Assembly (NCBI GenBank): GCA_964565895.1 | Contig: CAZMGT010000006.1 | Span: 18,757 to 82,756 of the forward strand | Length of the DNA: 64,000 nucleotides | Source of the DNA: CAZMGT01 sp964565895 | GTDB taxonomy: Bacteria > Armatimonadota > Zipacnadia > UBA1398 > CAZMGT01 | Direction of reading: 5' to 3' | Part shown: piece after piece, positions 40,990-49,861 of the stretch | How the letters are laid out: each line of letters starts with the position of its first letter | How positions within the stretch are numbered: position 1 is the first letter of the stretch | Notes under the pieces: generated by a model | Seen by the model: only the letters and a program-made list of their open reading frames with translations | What the model was told of the DNA's origin: nothing | Database searches by the model: none | Program-made: the position numbers and the translations under genes

Positions 40990-42138
40990 TCAGCCGGAAA
41001 GGGCGAGCACAACCTTCGTCGTATAGCGCAGGTCTACTTCCTCGGGAATGATCTCCGGCGCCGCGCCGCCCACCCCAGGGATCGTCGCGCCGGCGACGAT
41101 CCCGTAGTCCATGGTCTTGATCGTAAACTCGCGCGAGATCGTCTCCTCCATGCGCACCACACGGCCGGACTGCAGCCCGAAGAACGTTAGGCGCTTGCCC
41201 TCGGTTAGCGCGGCGTCGAACTTGCGCTCGCCGAGGTCCACGGTAACCGTAAGCGGCGACTCGTAGCGATATTGGCTTTCGATCAGCGCGCAGGGCTCGC
41301 CGCCCTCCGAGGTAAACCCGACGAGGCGGTGTTTTGCGTCAACCTCGCGCGAGGTCCCCTGGGCCAGGTCGTCGATTACGGTAATCGGCCCCTGCCAGGT
41401 CTGCCCTACATCAACCGGGCCCTGGGGCAGGGGGAGATAGGCCAGGGCAAACTTCGCCTCCGCGGCCACCCGCCCCGGGCCATCGCTCACCGCTCCCGTG
41501 GCGCTCACCGCGAGGCTCGTGCTCCGCCCCACGCCGGCAAGGCGCACATAGCGGTCCAGGTAGTCCATTAGCCCGGAGACCAGCTCGCGCTCGACCACCG
41601 CCCCGCCGTCGGCAACGCTCACCACGCGCTCCGTGACTTCGGCGTTGAGGATCCCGGCCAGCGCGCGATAGAGCATCTCCGGAACAAGGTGCCGCTGCTT
41701 AGTGCGCACGTCGAACACGTCGGTCTCTCCGCTAATGCGGTAGCGCAGCCTCTGGCCCTCGGTGAATTTATAAGCGAGCTTTACGGGCGGGGTAACGTTG
41801 GCGCTGTTCGCCACGCGAACCTTAATCGAGGCCTCGCTTATCGTCTGCCCTGCGGCGTTAACCTCCGTCGCCTTCAGCTCGTGCTCGCCATCGGCAACGG
41901 AGTTCGTGTCCCAGACGAACGTGCACGGCGGGGCCTGGGCTTGGAGAAACTTTCCGTCTACGCGCAGGATGATGTATGACTCCTCCGACGTGGGCCAGGT
42001 AACGGTTATCGTCACCTGGTCGGAAACGACGTTGGTCGGGCCCATTCCCGCGACTTGGATCTCAAGCGCTGCAGCGGGGAAAAGCCCAACGAGAGAGAAC
42101 AAAAGGGCGAAGGCGCAAACTGCGGGCATTTTTCTCAT
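40990..42138 (-). CDS. Exported protein with N-terminal Ig-like domain
   Basis: 382 residues from ATG 42138. Signal peptide about 1-25 (AVCAFALLFSLVGLFPAAALE). Residues about 26-110 form an Ig-like fold (VTITVTWPTSEESYIILRVDGKFLQ, FVWDTNSVADGEHELKATEVNAAGQ, in short blocks). The rest is beta-rich with an N-terminal KFTEGQRLRYRISGETD segment, resembling exported DUF-type proteins. No catalytic motif is seen. Function unknown. Confidence 0.6.
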   Translation of the reverse strand: MRKMPAVCAFALLFSLVGLFPAAALEIQVAGMGPTNVVSDQVTITVTWPTSEESYIILRVDGKFLQAQAPPCTFVWDTNSVADGEHELKATEVNAAGQTISEASIKVRVANSANVTPPVKLAYKFTEGQRLRYRISGETDVFDVRTKQRHLVPEMLYRALAGILNAEVTERVVSVADGGAVVERELVSGLMDYLDRYVRLAGVGRSTSLAVSATGAVSDGPGRVAAEAKFALAYLPLPQGPVDVGQTWQGPITVIDDLAQGTSREVDAKHRLVGFTSEGGEPCALIESQYRYESPLTVTVDLGERKFDAALTEGKRLTFFGLQSGRVVRMEETISREFTIKTMDYGIVAGATIPGVGGAAPEIIPEEVDLRYTTKVVLALSG

Positions 42139-42174
42139 CGGCGTTCCGCTCCCCACGTCGCACGGTTTCCGGCA

Positions 42175-42183
42175 AGTATAACA
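42175..42183 (-). promoter_or_regulatory. Extended -10 promoter element
   Basis: On the minus strand TGTTATACT ends at 42175, an extended -10 (TGnTATAAT-like), 37 bases before the ATG of the Ig-domain gene. No good -35 is seen, as is common for extended -10 promoters. Confidence 0.45.
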
Positions 42184-42292
42184 CACAGCGCGCGCAGGAC
42201 TGTTCGACAGCGGCGGACAGACCCTGGGCGCAGGACGTTTCCTTGGGGGAACTTCGCGCAGCCCGCCCCCAGCCCCTCCCTCGACTTTCCCC

Positions 42293-43081
42293 CTAGCGCT
42301 GCTGCACCTCGAGAATGCGCACGCCCGTAGCGTTGACCTCTTTTTTGCGGTAGCCCGACTCGTCCTCGGGCCAAATCTTAATAATCACGTGGCTCACCTG
42401 ATACGTGTCGCCCTCGGTAGATTTCATGAGCGGGTTGTTGGGCAGCTCGATTACCTCGATCTCCGTGCCGTCGGTGAGCCGCTCGATGCGATAGTAGGCC
42501 ACGTCGGCGTAGAAGTGATATTTCTTGTCGTCCGAGACGGACTCGATGTTTCCCCGCGCCTCGCCCTCATCGGTGTCGTAGTTATAGATAAGCTCGTCGC
42601 AGGTGGTCCACCACACCATATACTCATATTTGGTCAGCTCGTCTTCCTCGCCCGCGGGCTGCTCGCCCTCCTTGCGCTTGCGCTCCGTGCGGATCTTAAC
42701 GTTGCCCGTAAAGCGGGCGATTTTCTTCTTAAAGTCCACGTCGCACACGTCGGAGGTCATTACGTGGTCGGGGTGCTCGATGCGCACGCCGTCCACGAGC
42801 CGCGCCGTGCGCTCCTCGCGGTTCCACCAGGCGTGGTCGGCGTACATCACGGCGTCTTCGTGGCGCATTTCCACGTTGCCGCGCAGCTCCCAAATATCTT
42901 TCTCGCCCGTGGTCACGCCGACGATCTCGTCGCACTGGACGAGGATTTCGCGCTTTTTCTTGCCCTGCTCGGGCTGCTGCGCAGGGGGCTGGTCCTGCGC
43001 CCGCGTTTGCCCCAGGGCGCAGAGCACAAGCGCCGCGCACAAAACGCACGCTCCAGCGAGCAAGGATCGCACAGCAGGCAC
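42293..43081 (-). CDS. LptA/OstA-like lipopolysaccharide transport protein
   Basis: 262 residues from GTG 43081, with GGAGGGAGG 7 bases upstream. A signal peptide (1-28) is followed by a Q-rich linker and the OstA jelly-roll: EILVQCDEIVG, then IWELRGNVEMRHEDAVMYADHAWWN, RIARFTGNVKIRTE-like and EARGNIESV strands. LptA bridges inner and outer membranes in the LPS export chain. It follows the LptC-like gene by 20 bases. No LptB, LptF or LptG is in the window. The length is somewhat above E. coli LptA (185). Confidence 0.8.
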   Translation of the reverse strand: MPAVRSLLAGACVLCAALVLCALGQTRAQDQPPAQQPEQGKKKREILVQCDEIVGVTTGEKDIWELRGNVEMRHEDAVMYADHAWWNREERTARLVDGVRIEHPDHVMTSDVCDVDFKKKIARFTGNVKIRTERKRKEGEQPAGEEDELTKYEYMVWWTTCDELIYNYDTDEGEARGNIESVSDDKKYHFYADVAYYRIERLTDGTEIEVIELPNNPLMKSTEGDTYQVSHVIIKIWPEDESGYRKKEVNATGVRILEVQQR

Positions 43082-43101
43082 GGCGCCGCCTCCCTCCGCC
43101 G

Positions 43102-44229
43102 CTAGGACTCTAGGTAAAAGCTCCCGGAAACCCCACCTTCGAGCGACACTCGGCCCTCGGTGGGGTTGGCCTTCGCCCGCGCGGCGTGGAACTTGCCCGC
43201 CTCCGTCTCGATGTCCACGCCCCCGGGCGCAGTGAAATAGCCCGTGTCTACGTTATATTCGACGAGCTTTGTGCGCATTTTCAGCGGCTCCTCGTCCTCG
43301 CGCATGCGCAGCTCCGCGCGCACGTTTCCCTCCATATATACCACGTTGCCCACGACGCGCGCGCGCTCGCTACGCACCACGGCCTCCCTCGTCGTTACGT
43401 GCACGGGAAAGGGGCAGAGGATGTCTTTCGTGTCCGTCTCGTAGACCACCTCGCGCGTGCTCAGGCGCAGACGCGTCTTGGCCCAGCGGTCCTCCTTCGG
43501 CTTCTTCTCCGGGCGCATGGTCTCCGCGATTTCCTTTACCGTCATATTAATCTGCACGTTGCCGGAGAGGGTAATGATCTTCTCCTTCATGTTCGCCAAC
43601 GCCCCGTCGGCGACAATTCTCCCGCCCTCCGGCCGCTGAAAGGTTACCTTATTGCGGCACTCCACGAGCTCGTCGCGCACGTTTACGGACATCGTCGCCG
43701 TCTTGAGCACGCCGCCGCGAAAGCGCGCGGTAACGGGCTGGTCGCACACGAGCTGCTCGCTTTCCCCGAAGTAGCTGGCGCCCCGTGTCGTAAAGCTAAT
43801 CTCGCCGTCGATGGTACTCAGGGTAATCTCGTCGAGGACGGTCAGCCGCTTGGTTATCCGGTCGTAGCGCGCGCGGCGGGCCTCGCCCTCGAGATACTTC
43901 TTGCCATTGCGGAAGATGGTTACGCGCTTGGCGTTTTCGATAACAATTATGTTGCGGTCTTGGGAGACGGAGAGAGTTTTCGCCTGGACTTGGGCGACGA
44001 GCTCGTGCTTTCCCTCGCGCTCGGCAAACACCTGAAAGCCGGCGTCGGTCATGCGCACGAGCATGCCCTTAAGCTCAGGGGGCTGCTCTTTCTCCGGCGC
44101 CTGAAGCGAGCGCCAAGCGACCCACGCCGTAAGCCCCAGGAGGATGACGAGGCTGAGCAGCGAGCCGATGTTGCGCAGGCGGTCTTTGAGCGCCTCGCGC
44201 CGCGATATGGCGTCAACGCTTCTGTTCAC
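43102..44229 (-). CDS. LptC-like protein extended with LptA-like beta repeats
   Basis: 375 residues from GTG 44229, about twice the usual LptC length. A single membrane anchor at about 20-42 (GSLLSLVILLGLTAWVAW) precedes LptC-like strands (GMLVRMTDAGFQVFAEREGK, LVAQVQAKTLSVSQDRNII). The rest repeats the LptA/OstA strand pattern (KYLEGEARRARYDRITKRLTV, TFQRPEGGRIVADGALANM, VVYMEGNVRAELRM). It probably anchors an extended LPS-conducting beta-jellyroll to the inner membrane. Cotranscribed with the LptA-like gene. Confidence 0.75.
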   Translation of the reverse strand: MNRSVDAISRREALKDRLRNIGSLLSLVILLGLTAWVAWRSLQAPEKEQPPELKGMLVRMTDAGFQVFAEREGKHELVAQVQAKTLSVSQDRNIIVIENAKRVTIFRNGKKYLEGEARRARYDRITKRLTVLDEITLSTIDGEISFTTRGASYFGESEQLVCDQPVTARFRGGVLKTATMSVNVRDELVECRNKVTFQRPEGGRIVADGALANMKEKIITLSGNVQINMTVKEIAETMRPEKKPKEDRWAKTRLRLSTREVVYETDTKDILCPFPVHVTTREAVVRSERARVVGNVVYMEGNVRAELRMREDEEPLKMRTKLVEYNVDTGYFTAPGGVDIETEAGKFHAARAKANPTEGRVSLEGGVSGSFYLES

Positions 44230-44310
44230 CGCGCCCGCCCCTTGTCATTCGCGACGCTCGCTGGGCAAAACTTTTTCAGCCCGTTGGGCAGACACTGCCC
44301 CGCCTTGCCC

Positions 44311-44353
44311 AAAGAAAAAGCCCAACCCCGCGCTTAATGTGCGAAGGTTGGGC
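44311..44353 (-). terminator. Rho-independent terminator after the lipoprotein gene
   Basis: On the minus strand GCCCAACC (44353-44346) pairs perfectly with GGTTGGGC (44327-44320) across an 18-base loop and is followed by CTTTTTCTTT (44320-44311). It ends the lipoprotein transcript before the LptC-like gene. Confidence 0.7.
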
Positions 44354-44378
44354 GCCCTGCCATATGCTCTGCCCCCGC

Positions 44379-44846
44379 CTAGCCCGTGGGCCGGGGCGTG
44401 GGCGTGGGAATCGGGGTCATCAGCGCCGGCGGCGGGGGCGGGGGACTGCTCGTGCTCAAGCGAATCGGCTCCTCCAGGGTGAGCTCCGGGTTCTGCTCCG
44501 TCAGCGTAAACTGCTCCGACGTGCCGCTGCCAAAACCCAAGCGATAGGCCACGATGCGCTGCGGCACACCAAGAGGCACCCCGGAGAGAACGAACCTCCC
44601 GTCCTGCCCCGCGGTCGTCTGCACCGCGGGGTTAGACTCCAGGGCCACCTCGGCGCCGGCCGCGGGCTGCGTGCCATCCTCGTTGGTCACCATCCCGCGC
44701 ACCGTTCCCGTGGCCAGCGTCGGCGTCTGCGCGGGCGTTGGCGTTGGGCCTGTAGGCGTTACCCCACACCCCGGGCCACCGAGTGCTACAAAAACGGCGA
44801 TTAGTGCCAGCGCACATAGCCACAGCGCAACGCGCGAGCAGTTCAT
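44379..44846 (-). CDS. Lipoprotein with carboxypeptidase-regulatory-like domain
   Basis: 155 residues from ATG 44846 with AGGAGG upstream. The N-terminal hydrophobic segment ends at a lipobox-like GGPGC. A threonine-proline linker (PTPTPAQTP) precedes one beta-sandwich carboxypeptidase-regulatory module (GTVRGMVTNEDGTQPAAGAEV, DGRFVLSGVPLG). The C-terminus is again proline-rich (PPPPPPALMTPIPTPTP). A cell-envelope adhesion or binding role is inferred. It has its own promoter and terminator. Confidence 0.75.
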   Translation of the reverse strand: MNCSRVALWLCALALIAVFVALGGPGCGVTPTGPTPTPAQTPTLATGTVRGMVTNEDGTQPAAGAEVALESNPAVQTTAGQDGRFVLSGVPLGVPQRIVAYRLGFGSGTSEQFTLTEQNPELTLEEPIRLSTSSPPPPPPALMTPIPTPTPRPTG

Positions 44847-44882
44847 CAAACGCGCCTCCTAAAGCCCGCGATTCCGCGGCCT

Positions 44883-44911
44883 ATTCTAGCATCGGCAACC
44901 GCCGGGAGCAA
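44883..44911 (-). promoter_or_regulatory. Promoter of the lipoprotein gene
   Basis: On the minus strand TTGCTC (44911-44906), 17 bases, TAGAAT (44888-44883), about 37 bases before the ATG at 44846. Confidence 0.6.
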
Positions 44912-44968
44912 CAAACCCCGCTCACAAGCAAACTTCAGCCGCTTTTCGTTTTTTCCTGCACCCACCGA

Positions 44969-46138
44969 TTAAGACGCCGAAAGCCGCAGCTCTATCCCGC
45001 TTACTTGCCCTCCGGGGAGCAGCTCGATATCCACCGCCTGCGGGCGAAAGCCGCTCTTTTGCGCTGTTATCCGATATCTCCCCGGGGGCGCGAGAAAGCG
45101 AAACTCGCCGTCTGCGCCGGTGGTCATCGTCCCAACGACCTGCCCCGTGTCTCTGTTCGTCAGGGTAACGGCGATTCCCGAATTGTCCTCGCCCTCGCCG
45201 GCAACGCACCGGCCGCTGATGTTATACGGCGCGGGCGGGGGCCCGCCTGTCGCTCGCGCGAGGCCGATCTCGATCGGCTCGGGGTTGGCGAGCACGAGCA
45301 CCGTAACAAAGCCCGGATCGTAGCCGCTCGCCGTGGCGCGGATCGTCCGCTCGCCCACGAGCACGTCGGGCAGGGCAAACATTCCGTTTTCGTCCGTGGC
45401 CACGGTGCGTTCGCTCTCGTCGCTGCCGACGATCGCCCCGGCAATTGGCTCCTGGGTTTCGATGTCGAACACCCGGCCCGTAACCGTCACGCGCGTTTCG
45501 CCGGAGACGAGCTTAAGGTGCACGGCGTGCGTGGACCCCCGCTCGGGAAGCACGAGGACCTCCTGAACGTCGGGGAGGAAGCCCTCTACCGCCGCGGAGA
45601 CCGTCGCCCGGCCCACGGGCACGCCGGAAACCTGAAACCGCCCCCGCGCCGAGGTGTGCGCCGTTTGCTCGTCTACGACGATGCCCCCCGAGGTTACCGT
45701 AACCTTCACCTCAACCTCGGCCAGCGGCACCTCCTCTGGCTCTTCCCCCGGCCGATACTGCACCACGTCGCCGTCGATCGTCCCGTAGCGGTTGGGGTCG
45801 TCCACCGGCTGGAGTTCGATGTTCAGGTCCGCCCCCGCGGCGAAGTTCAGCATAGTGTCGAACACCCGATAGTTCTCGCACGATACGGTAAGCGGCACGT
45901 CGTAGTCGGGAAGGGGAATATCGCGGATCTCAAATGTCCCATCGTCGCCCGTGGTCGCCTCGTGGTAGATGACTACCAGCGCGCCGGCGATGGGCTGTTT
46001 TGTCGCCGCGTCCACGACTTTGCCCACGGCAACGCCAAACGTACCCCCCGGGCGCGCCCCGCACCCCAGAGCAAGCAGCGCCGCGCCAAGGGCGATGGCT
46101 GCCGTGGCCCCCGCGGCTATCGCTCGCCCGCGCCTCAT
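44969..46138 (-). CDS. Lipoprotein with tandem carboxypeptidase-regulatory-like domains
   Basis: 389 residues from ATG 46138; the start overlaps the previous gene's stop by 4 bases. The signal ends in ALLALGC, a good lipobox. Four beta-sandwich modules of about 85-95 residues follow, each with a GxVxDxxTxxPIAGAxV opening and a DG-F-V/I loop: GKVVDAATKQPIAGALV, then VKVTVTSGGIVV, GRVFDIETQEPIAGAIV and ISGRCVAGEGED. It resembles multi-domain surface or periplasmic proteins. It is cotranslated with the large FlgD-Ig protein. Confidence 0.8.
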   Translation of the reverse strand: MRRGRAIAAGATAAIALGAALLALGCGARPGGTFGVAVGKVVDAATKQPIAGALVVIYHEATTGDDGTFEIRDIPLPDYDVPLTVSCENYRVFDTMLNFAAGADLNIELQPVDDPNRYGTIDGDVVQYRPGEEPEEVPLAEVEVKVTVTSGGIVVDEQTAHTSARGRFQVSGVPVGRATVSAAVEGFLPDVQEVLVLPERGSTHAVHLKLVSGETRVTVTGRVFDIETQEPIAGAIVGSDESERTVATDENGMFALPDVLVGERTIRATASGYDPGFVTVLVLANPEPIEIGLARATGGPPPAPYNISGRCVAGEGEDNSGIAVTLTNRDTGQVVGTMTTGADGEFRFLAPPGRYRITAQKSGFRPQAVDIELLPGGQVSGIELRLSAS

Positions 46139-49137
46139 TTGGCAAGCACAACCCGTCGCACGGCGCGCGCCCGCTGGCCGGACTCGTCCCGCGCCTCGAC
46201 TTGCACGAGATACGCCCCGCTGGGCAGGGGGCGCCCCGCGCTGTCCTTCGCCCGCCAAAGAATGCGGTTTGTCCCCGCGCCCATCCACTTCTCGCGCACA
46301 ACCGTAGCCAGCTCGCGCCCCGCAGCGTTAAGCAGGCGCACGGTCACACATGCCGGCGCAGAAAGCGAAAACGCCAGCGCCCGGCCCCCACGCGCGGCGC
46401 TGTCTACCAAGTTCACGATGCGCAGCATCCCCGCGCGGCGCGCGGCAACCTCCAAGCGCAGCCGGCGCACCTCGCCGCTGCCCAGGCGCAGGCGATAGGC
46501 CCCCGCGGTGCGCAGGTAGGTGCTCCGGCCCGAGTGCTCGTCGATAAGCAGCGGGGCGAGCGTTCGCGGTAGAGCGCGAATGTCCGGCCAGCGGAGGACG
46601 ACCTCGCCCGCGCCCCCGCGCAGGCCCACGAGCAGCTCATAGCGCTGCGCCCCGCTCGCTTGCGGGCGAACGTCCGCGAGAAGCAGCGGGCCCTTTGTCG
46701 GGCGCAGCGCGGCAAACAGCTTGGCCCGTGGCGCCGCGGGGGCAAGCTCGGCGTCGAGCCACGGGTCAAACCCCGCGCTTGCCCCGCGCGCCGCGCCGGC
46801 GACGAGCGTTTGCCGCTCCGCCCCGTGCTCTGCCTGCACGCGCAGCTCCCATCCCCCGCGTTCGGCCACCCGCGCCGCGCGCGAGCTGCCCGCCGGCACG
46901 GCCTGCGTCGGCGGTGAGACGAGCATGTTTACCCCGTCTGCGGTAACGCAGCGGATCCAATACCCCTGCCACGGCTCAAGCGTCTGCGCTTCGACGTAAC
47001 CCCGCGCGGGGTCGTAGCCATAGAGCACGGCTCGCACCCAGCCGTTTTGCACCGCTTGGGCAAAGCTTACCGCCCCTCCCCCCTGGTCGAAGCGCAGGCT
47101 GTCTACGGACACGGGCTCGGTAAACGGGTTGCCGAAAAGGTTCCACCCGGGCTTAAGGAAAATGCGAAACTGGCGGTCGGGCGGGGCGATGTCCCCCTCC
47201 GCTTCCACGGTCACCTCGCCCGCGCAGTAGAGCCAAAACGCCCTGCCCGGGGCAAACGGCGGGGCAAGGGGATAAAAGGCATACTTCGTGTCGCCGCGGC
47301 GCGTGGGGTCCCAATGGGCGAGGACAAACTGCGAGGGCTGAAGCCCAAGCACGGCGGCGTCGTCGCGCGCCGTGGGCCACATGGGCACGGTTATTAGCCG
47401 CAGGCCGTTTGGCGAGGCGGCAAACCGGTGCCGCAACGTTTGGCGCAGGGTTATCGAGGGGGTAATCGCATAGAAGAAAAAGCCTGTGTTATATCGCCGG
47501 CGAACCTTCTGCCCCGTGGCATCGGTAAACTCCACGGTTAGCCGCCGCGGACGCATCTCGCCCCCGCCGTAAACCAGGCCAAAGCTCCCCTGGCTTACCT
47601 GAACGGTCGTCGCCTCGCCCCCGTCCTCGGAGATAGCCAGCTCGCCCTCGTCTCGCCCGTCAATCACCCCAAGCAGCGAGTTGCCCCCCTCCTCCGGCCC
47701 GCGTACGTTATAGGGGTAAAGCAAGGTGCGGTGAATGGGGCCGAGGTCGAGGTCCACATATACGCGCTGGGGGCCGCCGATGTTAAACAGCGAGCCCACG
47801 CCAAAGCCCTGGCCGGCGTCAGGCCCAAAGTCCGGGATAGAGATCTCATAGCCCTCCTGGACGAAGAGAGAGAACCGGTGCGTGAAATCCCAATATTCCA
47901 GCGACACGGTGCCCCCGCGGGGCTGCTCGGTGCTGTCGCCCAGGGTAACGTAGTGGTCGACGATCATAATGATCGAATCCTGCTGCGGGAGGTTGTAGAC
48001 GTAAAGCTTGGGGCCCAGGCTAACGCTTGTGTTCAGCGCGTGCTGCCGGCGAAACCACTCGTAAAAGCTTAGCCCCTCGACCTCGGGGACGACCGAAGCG
48101 CAAATGTTTACCAGCGCGGGGACGTTTCCGGAAAGCCCGGGCTCGGCGGCCACGCGCGCGTAGTAGGCTTCGTTAAACTGGCGGAAAAACTGCTCGTTTT
48201 CCACCCAGCACTTCGACCACGCCCCCGAGGACATCCCCAGCCGCCAGGTAATCATTCCGTCAAAGCCCGTGTCCCATATCCGGTCGTGGGCCAGCTCCGG
48301 CTGGTTGAGCAGCTCGTAGAGGTTGGTTACGTAAAACGGCCCATAGCTCGGGTCGTAGCTTGGGTCGTACTCGTGCAGAACGACGTCTGCCGCGGCGATG
48401 ACCATCCCCTGCTCCCACACATCGTAGGCCAGGGCGACATCGTCGCGAAACGCGCTGAGCATCTGGCGAACAAGGACGAACTGGTCTGCGTGCACGTTGT
48501 CCGTCAGCGGGGGAAGGCGAATTTCATTTTCCGTGGCGTCATAGGTCCCCCCGAGCAGCCCAAAGTTCTCCTCGGAGCGCACAACGGTTACCGTGTGCGA
48601 GAACGCCGGGTCGCCGTAGATGCGCGTGCACACGGGGTAAAGCTCGGCGATCCACTGGCGCAGGGTGCGCGCCTCGTCCTCGGGCCACCCGCTGAGCTCA
48701 AAGCTCAGCGCCCCGCCGCCTAGCTGGCGCCCGGCAGCGCGCGCCTGGGCGAGGTCGGGAAGCACGAGCCTTCCCCGCCGTCGGTGAACGATTCTCCGCG
48801 AAAGCCGCGGCTCGCGCGAGCGCTTCCGTAGCCCGTGCGCGATGAGAAACTGTAGCTGCCGGGCGAGCCGCGCGCTCGGTGCCGGGTGGGCCCGGCGCAC
48901 CGCCGCACGGCAGGCCGCGGCAACGTCGCGCGCCCCCGGCGCGCCGTCTACATCAACAACAAGCGCATCTACCGGGCCGCTGGCCACGGTCGCCCAGGGC
49001 TCGTTGACGATGTTGCCGTAGTCCAGCGAAGCGCTTGCCGGGGGGCCGAGGGCAACAGCCACGCAGGCAAGGGCGAGCAGCAGCCCTCGGCGCAGTTGTC
49101 CCTGGGGGTGTGGTCCGTAGCGCGAGAAAACGCTCAT
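46135..49137 (-). CDS. Large exported protein with FlgD Ig-like C-terminal domain
   Basis: 1000 residues from ATG 49137, with a signal peptide near 15-37 (RRGLLLALACVAVALGPPASA). The central part (about 200-420) carries a metalloprotease-like helical pattern without a clear HExxH motif and a tandem EYDPSYDPSYGP. A beta-rich region follows. The last 80 residues have the FlgD/Por-secretion-type Ig-like domain (VTVRLLNAAGRELATVVRE, GTNRILWRAKDSAGRPLPSGAYLVQVE, in short parts). In Bacteroidetes such domains mark type 9 secretion cargo, but no Por gene is seen. The start has only a weak ribosome binding site. Function unknown. Confidence 0.65.
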   Translation of the reverse strand: MSVFSRYGPHPQGQLRRGLLLALACVAVALGPPASASLDYGNIVNEPWATVASGPVDALVVDVDGAPGARDVAAACRAAVRRAHPAPSARLARQLQFLIAHGLRKRSREPRLSRRIVHRRRGRLVLPDLAQARAAGRQLGGGALSFELSGWPEDEARTLRQWIAELYPVCTRIYGDPAFSHTVTVVRSEENFGLLGGTYDATENEIRLPPLTDNVHADQFVLVRQMLSAFRDDVALAYDVWEQGMVIAAADVVLHEYDPSYDPSYGPFYVTNLYELLNQPELAHDRIWDTGFDGMITWRLGMSSGAWSKCWVENEQFFRQFNEAYYARVAAEPGLSGNVPALVNICASVVPEVEGLSFYEWFRRQHALNTSVSLGPKLYVYNLPQQDSIIMIVDHYVTLGDSTEQPRGGTVSLEYWDFTHRFSLFVQEGYEISIPDFGPDAGQGFGVGSLFNIGGPQRVYVDLDLGPIHRTLLYPYNVRGPEEGGNSLLGVIDGRDEGELAISEDGGEATTVQVSQGSFGLVYGGGEMRPRRLTVEFTDATGQKVRRRYNTGFFFYAITPSITLRQTLRHRFAASPNGLRLITVPMWPTARDDAAVLGLQPSQFVLAHWDPTRRGDTKYAFYPLAPPFAPGRAFWLYCAGEVTVEAEGDIAPPDRQFRIFLKPGWNLFGNPFTEPVSVDSLRFDQGGGAVSFAQAVQNGWVRAVLYGYDPARGYVEAQTLEPWQGYWIRCVTADGVNMLVSPPTQAVPAGSSRAARVAERGGWELRVQAEHGAERQTLVAGAARGASAGFDPWLDAELAPAAPRAKLFAALRPTKGPLLLADVRPQASGAQRYELLVGLRGGAGEVVLRWPDIRALPRTLAPLLIDEHSGRSTYLRTAGAYRLRLGSGEVRRLRLEVAARRAGMLRIVNLVDSAARGGRALAFSLSAPACVTVRLLNAAGRELATVVREKWMGAGTNRILWRAKDSAGRPLPSGAYLVQVEARDESGQRARAVRRVVLAK

Positions 49138-49247
49138 GGCTATGTCATTTCTTCGACGGATCGCAGGCCGAACCTGTCTCGGCGTGGGGCGGGGCGCACG
49201 AGCGAAGCGCGGGCTAGACGGGGGACAAGCGGGGGGCAAAAAAACAA

Positions 49248-49323
49248 TGGAGGCGGCGGTCGGAATCGAACCGACGAATAGAGGTTTTGCAGACCTCCGC
49301 CTTAGCCACTTGGCTACGCCGCC
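49248..49323 (-). tRNA. tRNA-Cys (GCA)
   Basis: Acceptor stem GGCGGCG / CGCCGCC, T arm with GGTTCGAATCC, anticodon loop CTGCAAA giving GCA. U at the discriminator position suits cysteine tRNA. CCA is encoded (49248-49250). Last of five tRNA genes on this strand. Confidence 0.95.
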
Positions 49324-49381
49324 CCGGCGGGGGAGAAAGGAGGCGGCTACAGCGGGAGATAGCCGCCTCCGAATGTTCAAT

Positions 49382-49457
<76 letters not shown>

Positions 49458-49464
49458 TCGAACA

Positions 49465-49540
49465 TGGAGCGGACAACGGGATTCGAACCCGCGACCCACA
49501 GCTTGGGAAGCTGTTGCTCTACCAGCTGAGCTATGTCCGC
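49465..49540 (-). tRNA. tRNA-Gly (CCC)
   Basis: Acceptor GCGGACA / TGTCCGC, the same D and T arms as its neighbour, anticodon loop TTCCCAA (CCC). Probably an old duplicate of the GCC isoacceptor gene 7 bases away. CCA is encoded. Confidence 0.93.
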
Positions 49541-49609
49541 TCACTAATTGCCAAAACTCAACGCCGCGGACGTAGGCTTGCGCCTATCCCGCTCGTCTGC
49601 GACGTTGAT

Positions 49610-49686
49610 TGGTGGGCGCAGCAGGACTTGAACCTGCGACCTCTTGCGTGTGAAGCAAGCGCTCTGGCCGACTGAGCTATGCGCCC
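49610..49686 (-). tRNA. tRNA-Val (CAC)
   Basis: Acceptor GGGCGCA / TGCGCCC, anticodon stem CTTGC/GCAAG with loop TTCACAC, anticodon CAC. A73 and encoded CCA. Confidence 0.94.
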
Positions 49687-49723
49687 AGGATTTCCCTTGT
49701 CAAGTCCTGCCGGCACTTCTTTC

Positions 49724-49814
49724 TGGTGCCGAGGGCGGGATTTGAACCCGCACGAGCATAAAGTTGCTCACCAGGCCCTCAACCTGGCGTGTCTGCCAAT
49801 TCCACCACCTCGGC
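49724..49814 (-). tRNA. tRNA-Leu (GAG)
   Basis: Class II tRNA of 91 bases with a variable arm GAGCA/TGCTC. Acceptor GCCGAGG / CCTCGGC, anticodon loop TTGAGGG (GAG). CCA is encoded. First gene of the tRNA cluster, 12 bases from the promoter's -10 box. Confidence 0.95.
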
Positions 49815-49825
49815 CTGGCCCTATA

Positions 49826-49854
49826 ATTTTACGCCCCACCTCGCCCACTGTCAA
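49826..49854 (-). promoter_or_regulatory. Promoter of the tRNA cluster
   Basis: On the minus strand TTGACA (49854-49849), 17 bases, TAAAAT (49831-49826), just ahead of tRNA-Leu. It also overlaps the 3' flank of the STN-domain gene. Confidence 0.75.
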
Positions 49855-49861
49855 TTCCGCG

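Noticed and set aside
49610..49686. Histidine identity for the fourth tRNA
   Set aside because: The loop TTCACAC gives anticodon CAC (Val). A His tRNA would need GTG and an extra G at position -1.
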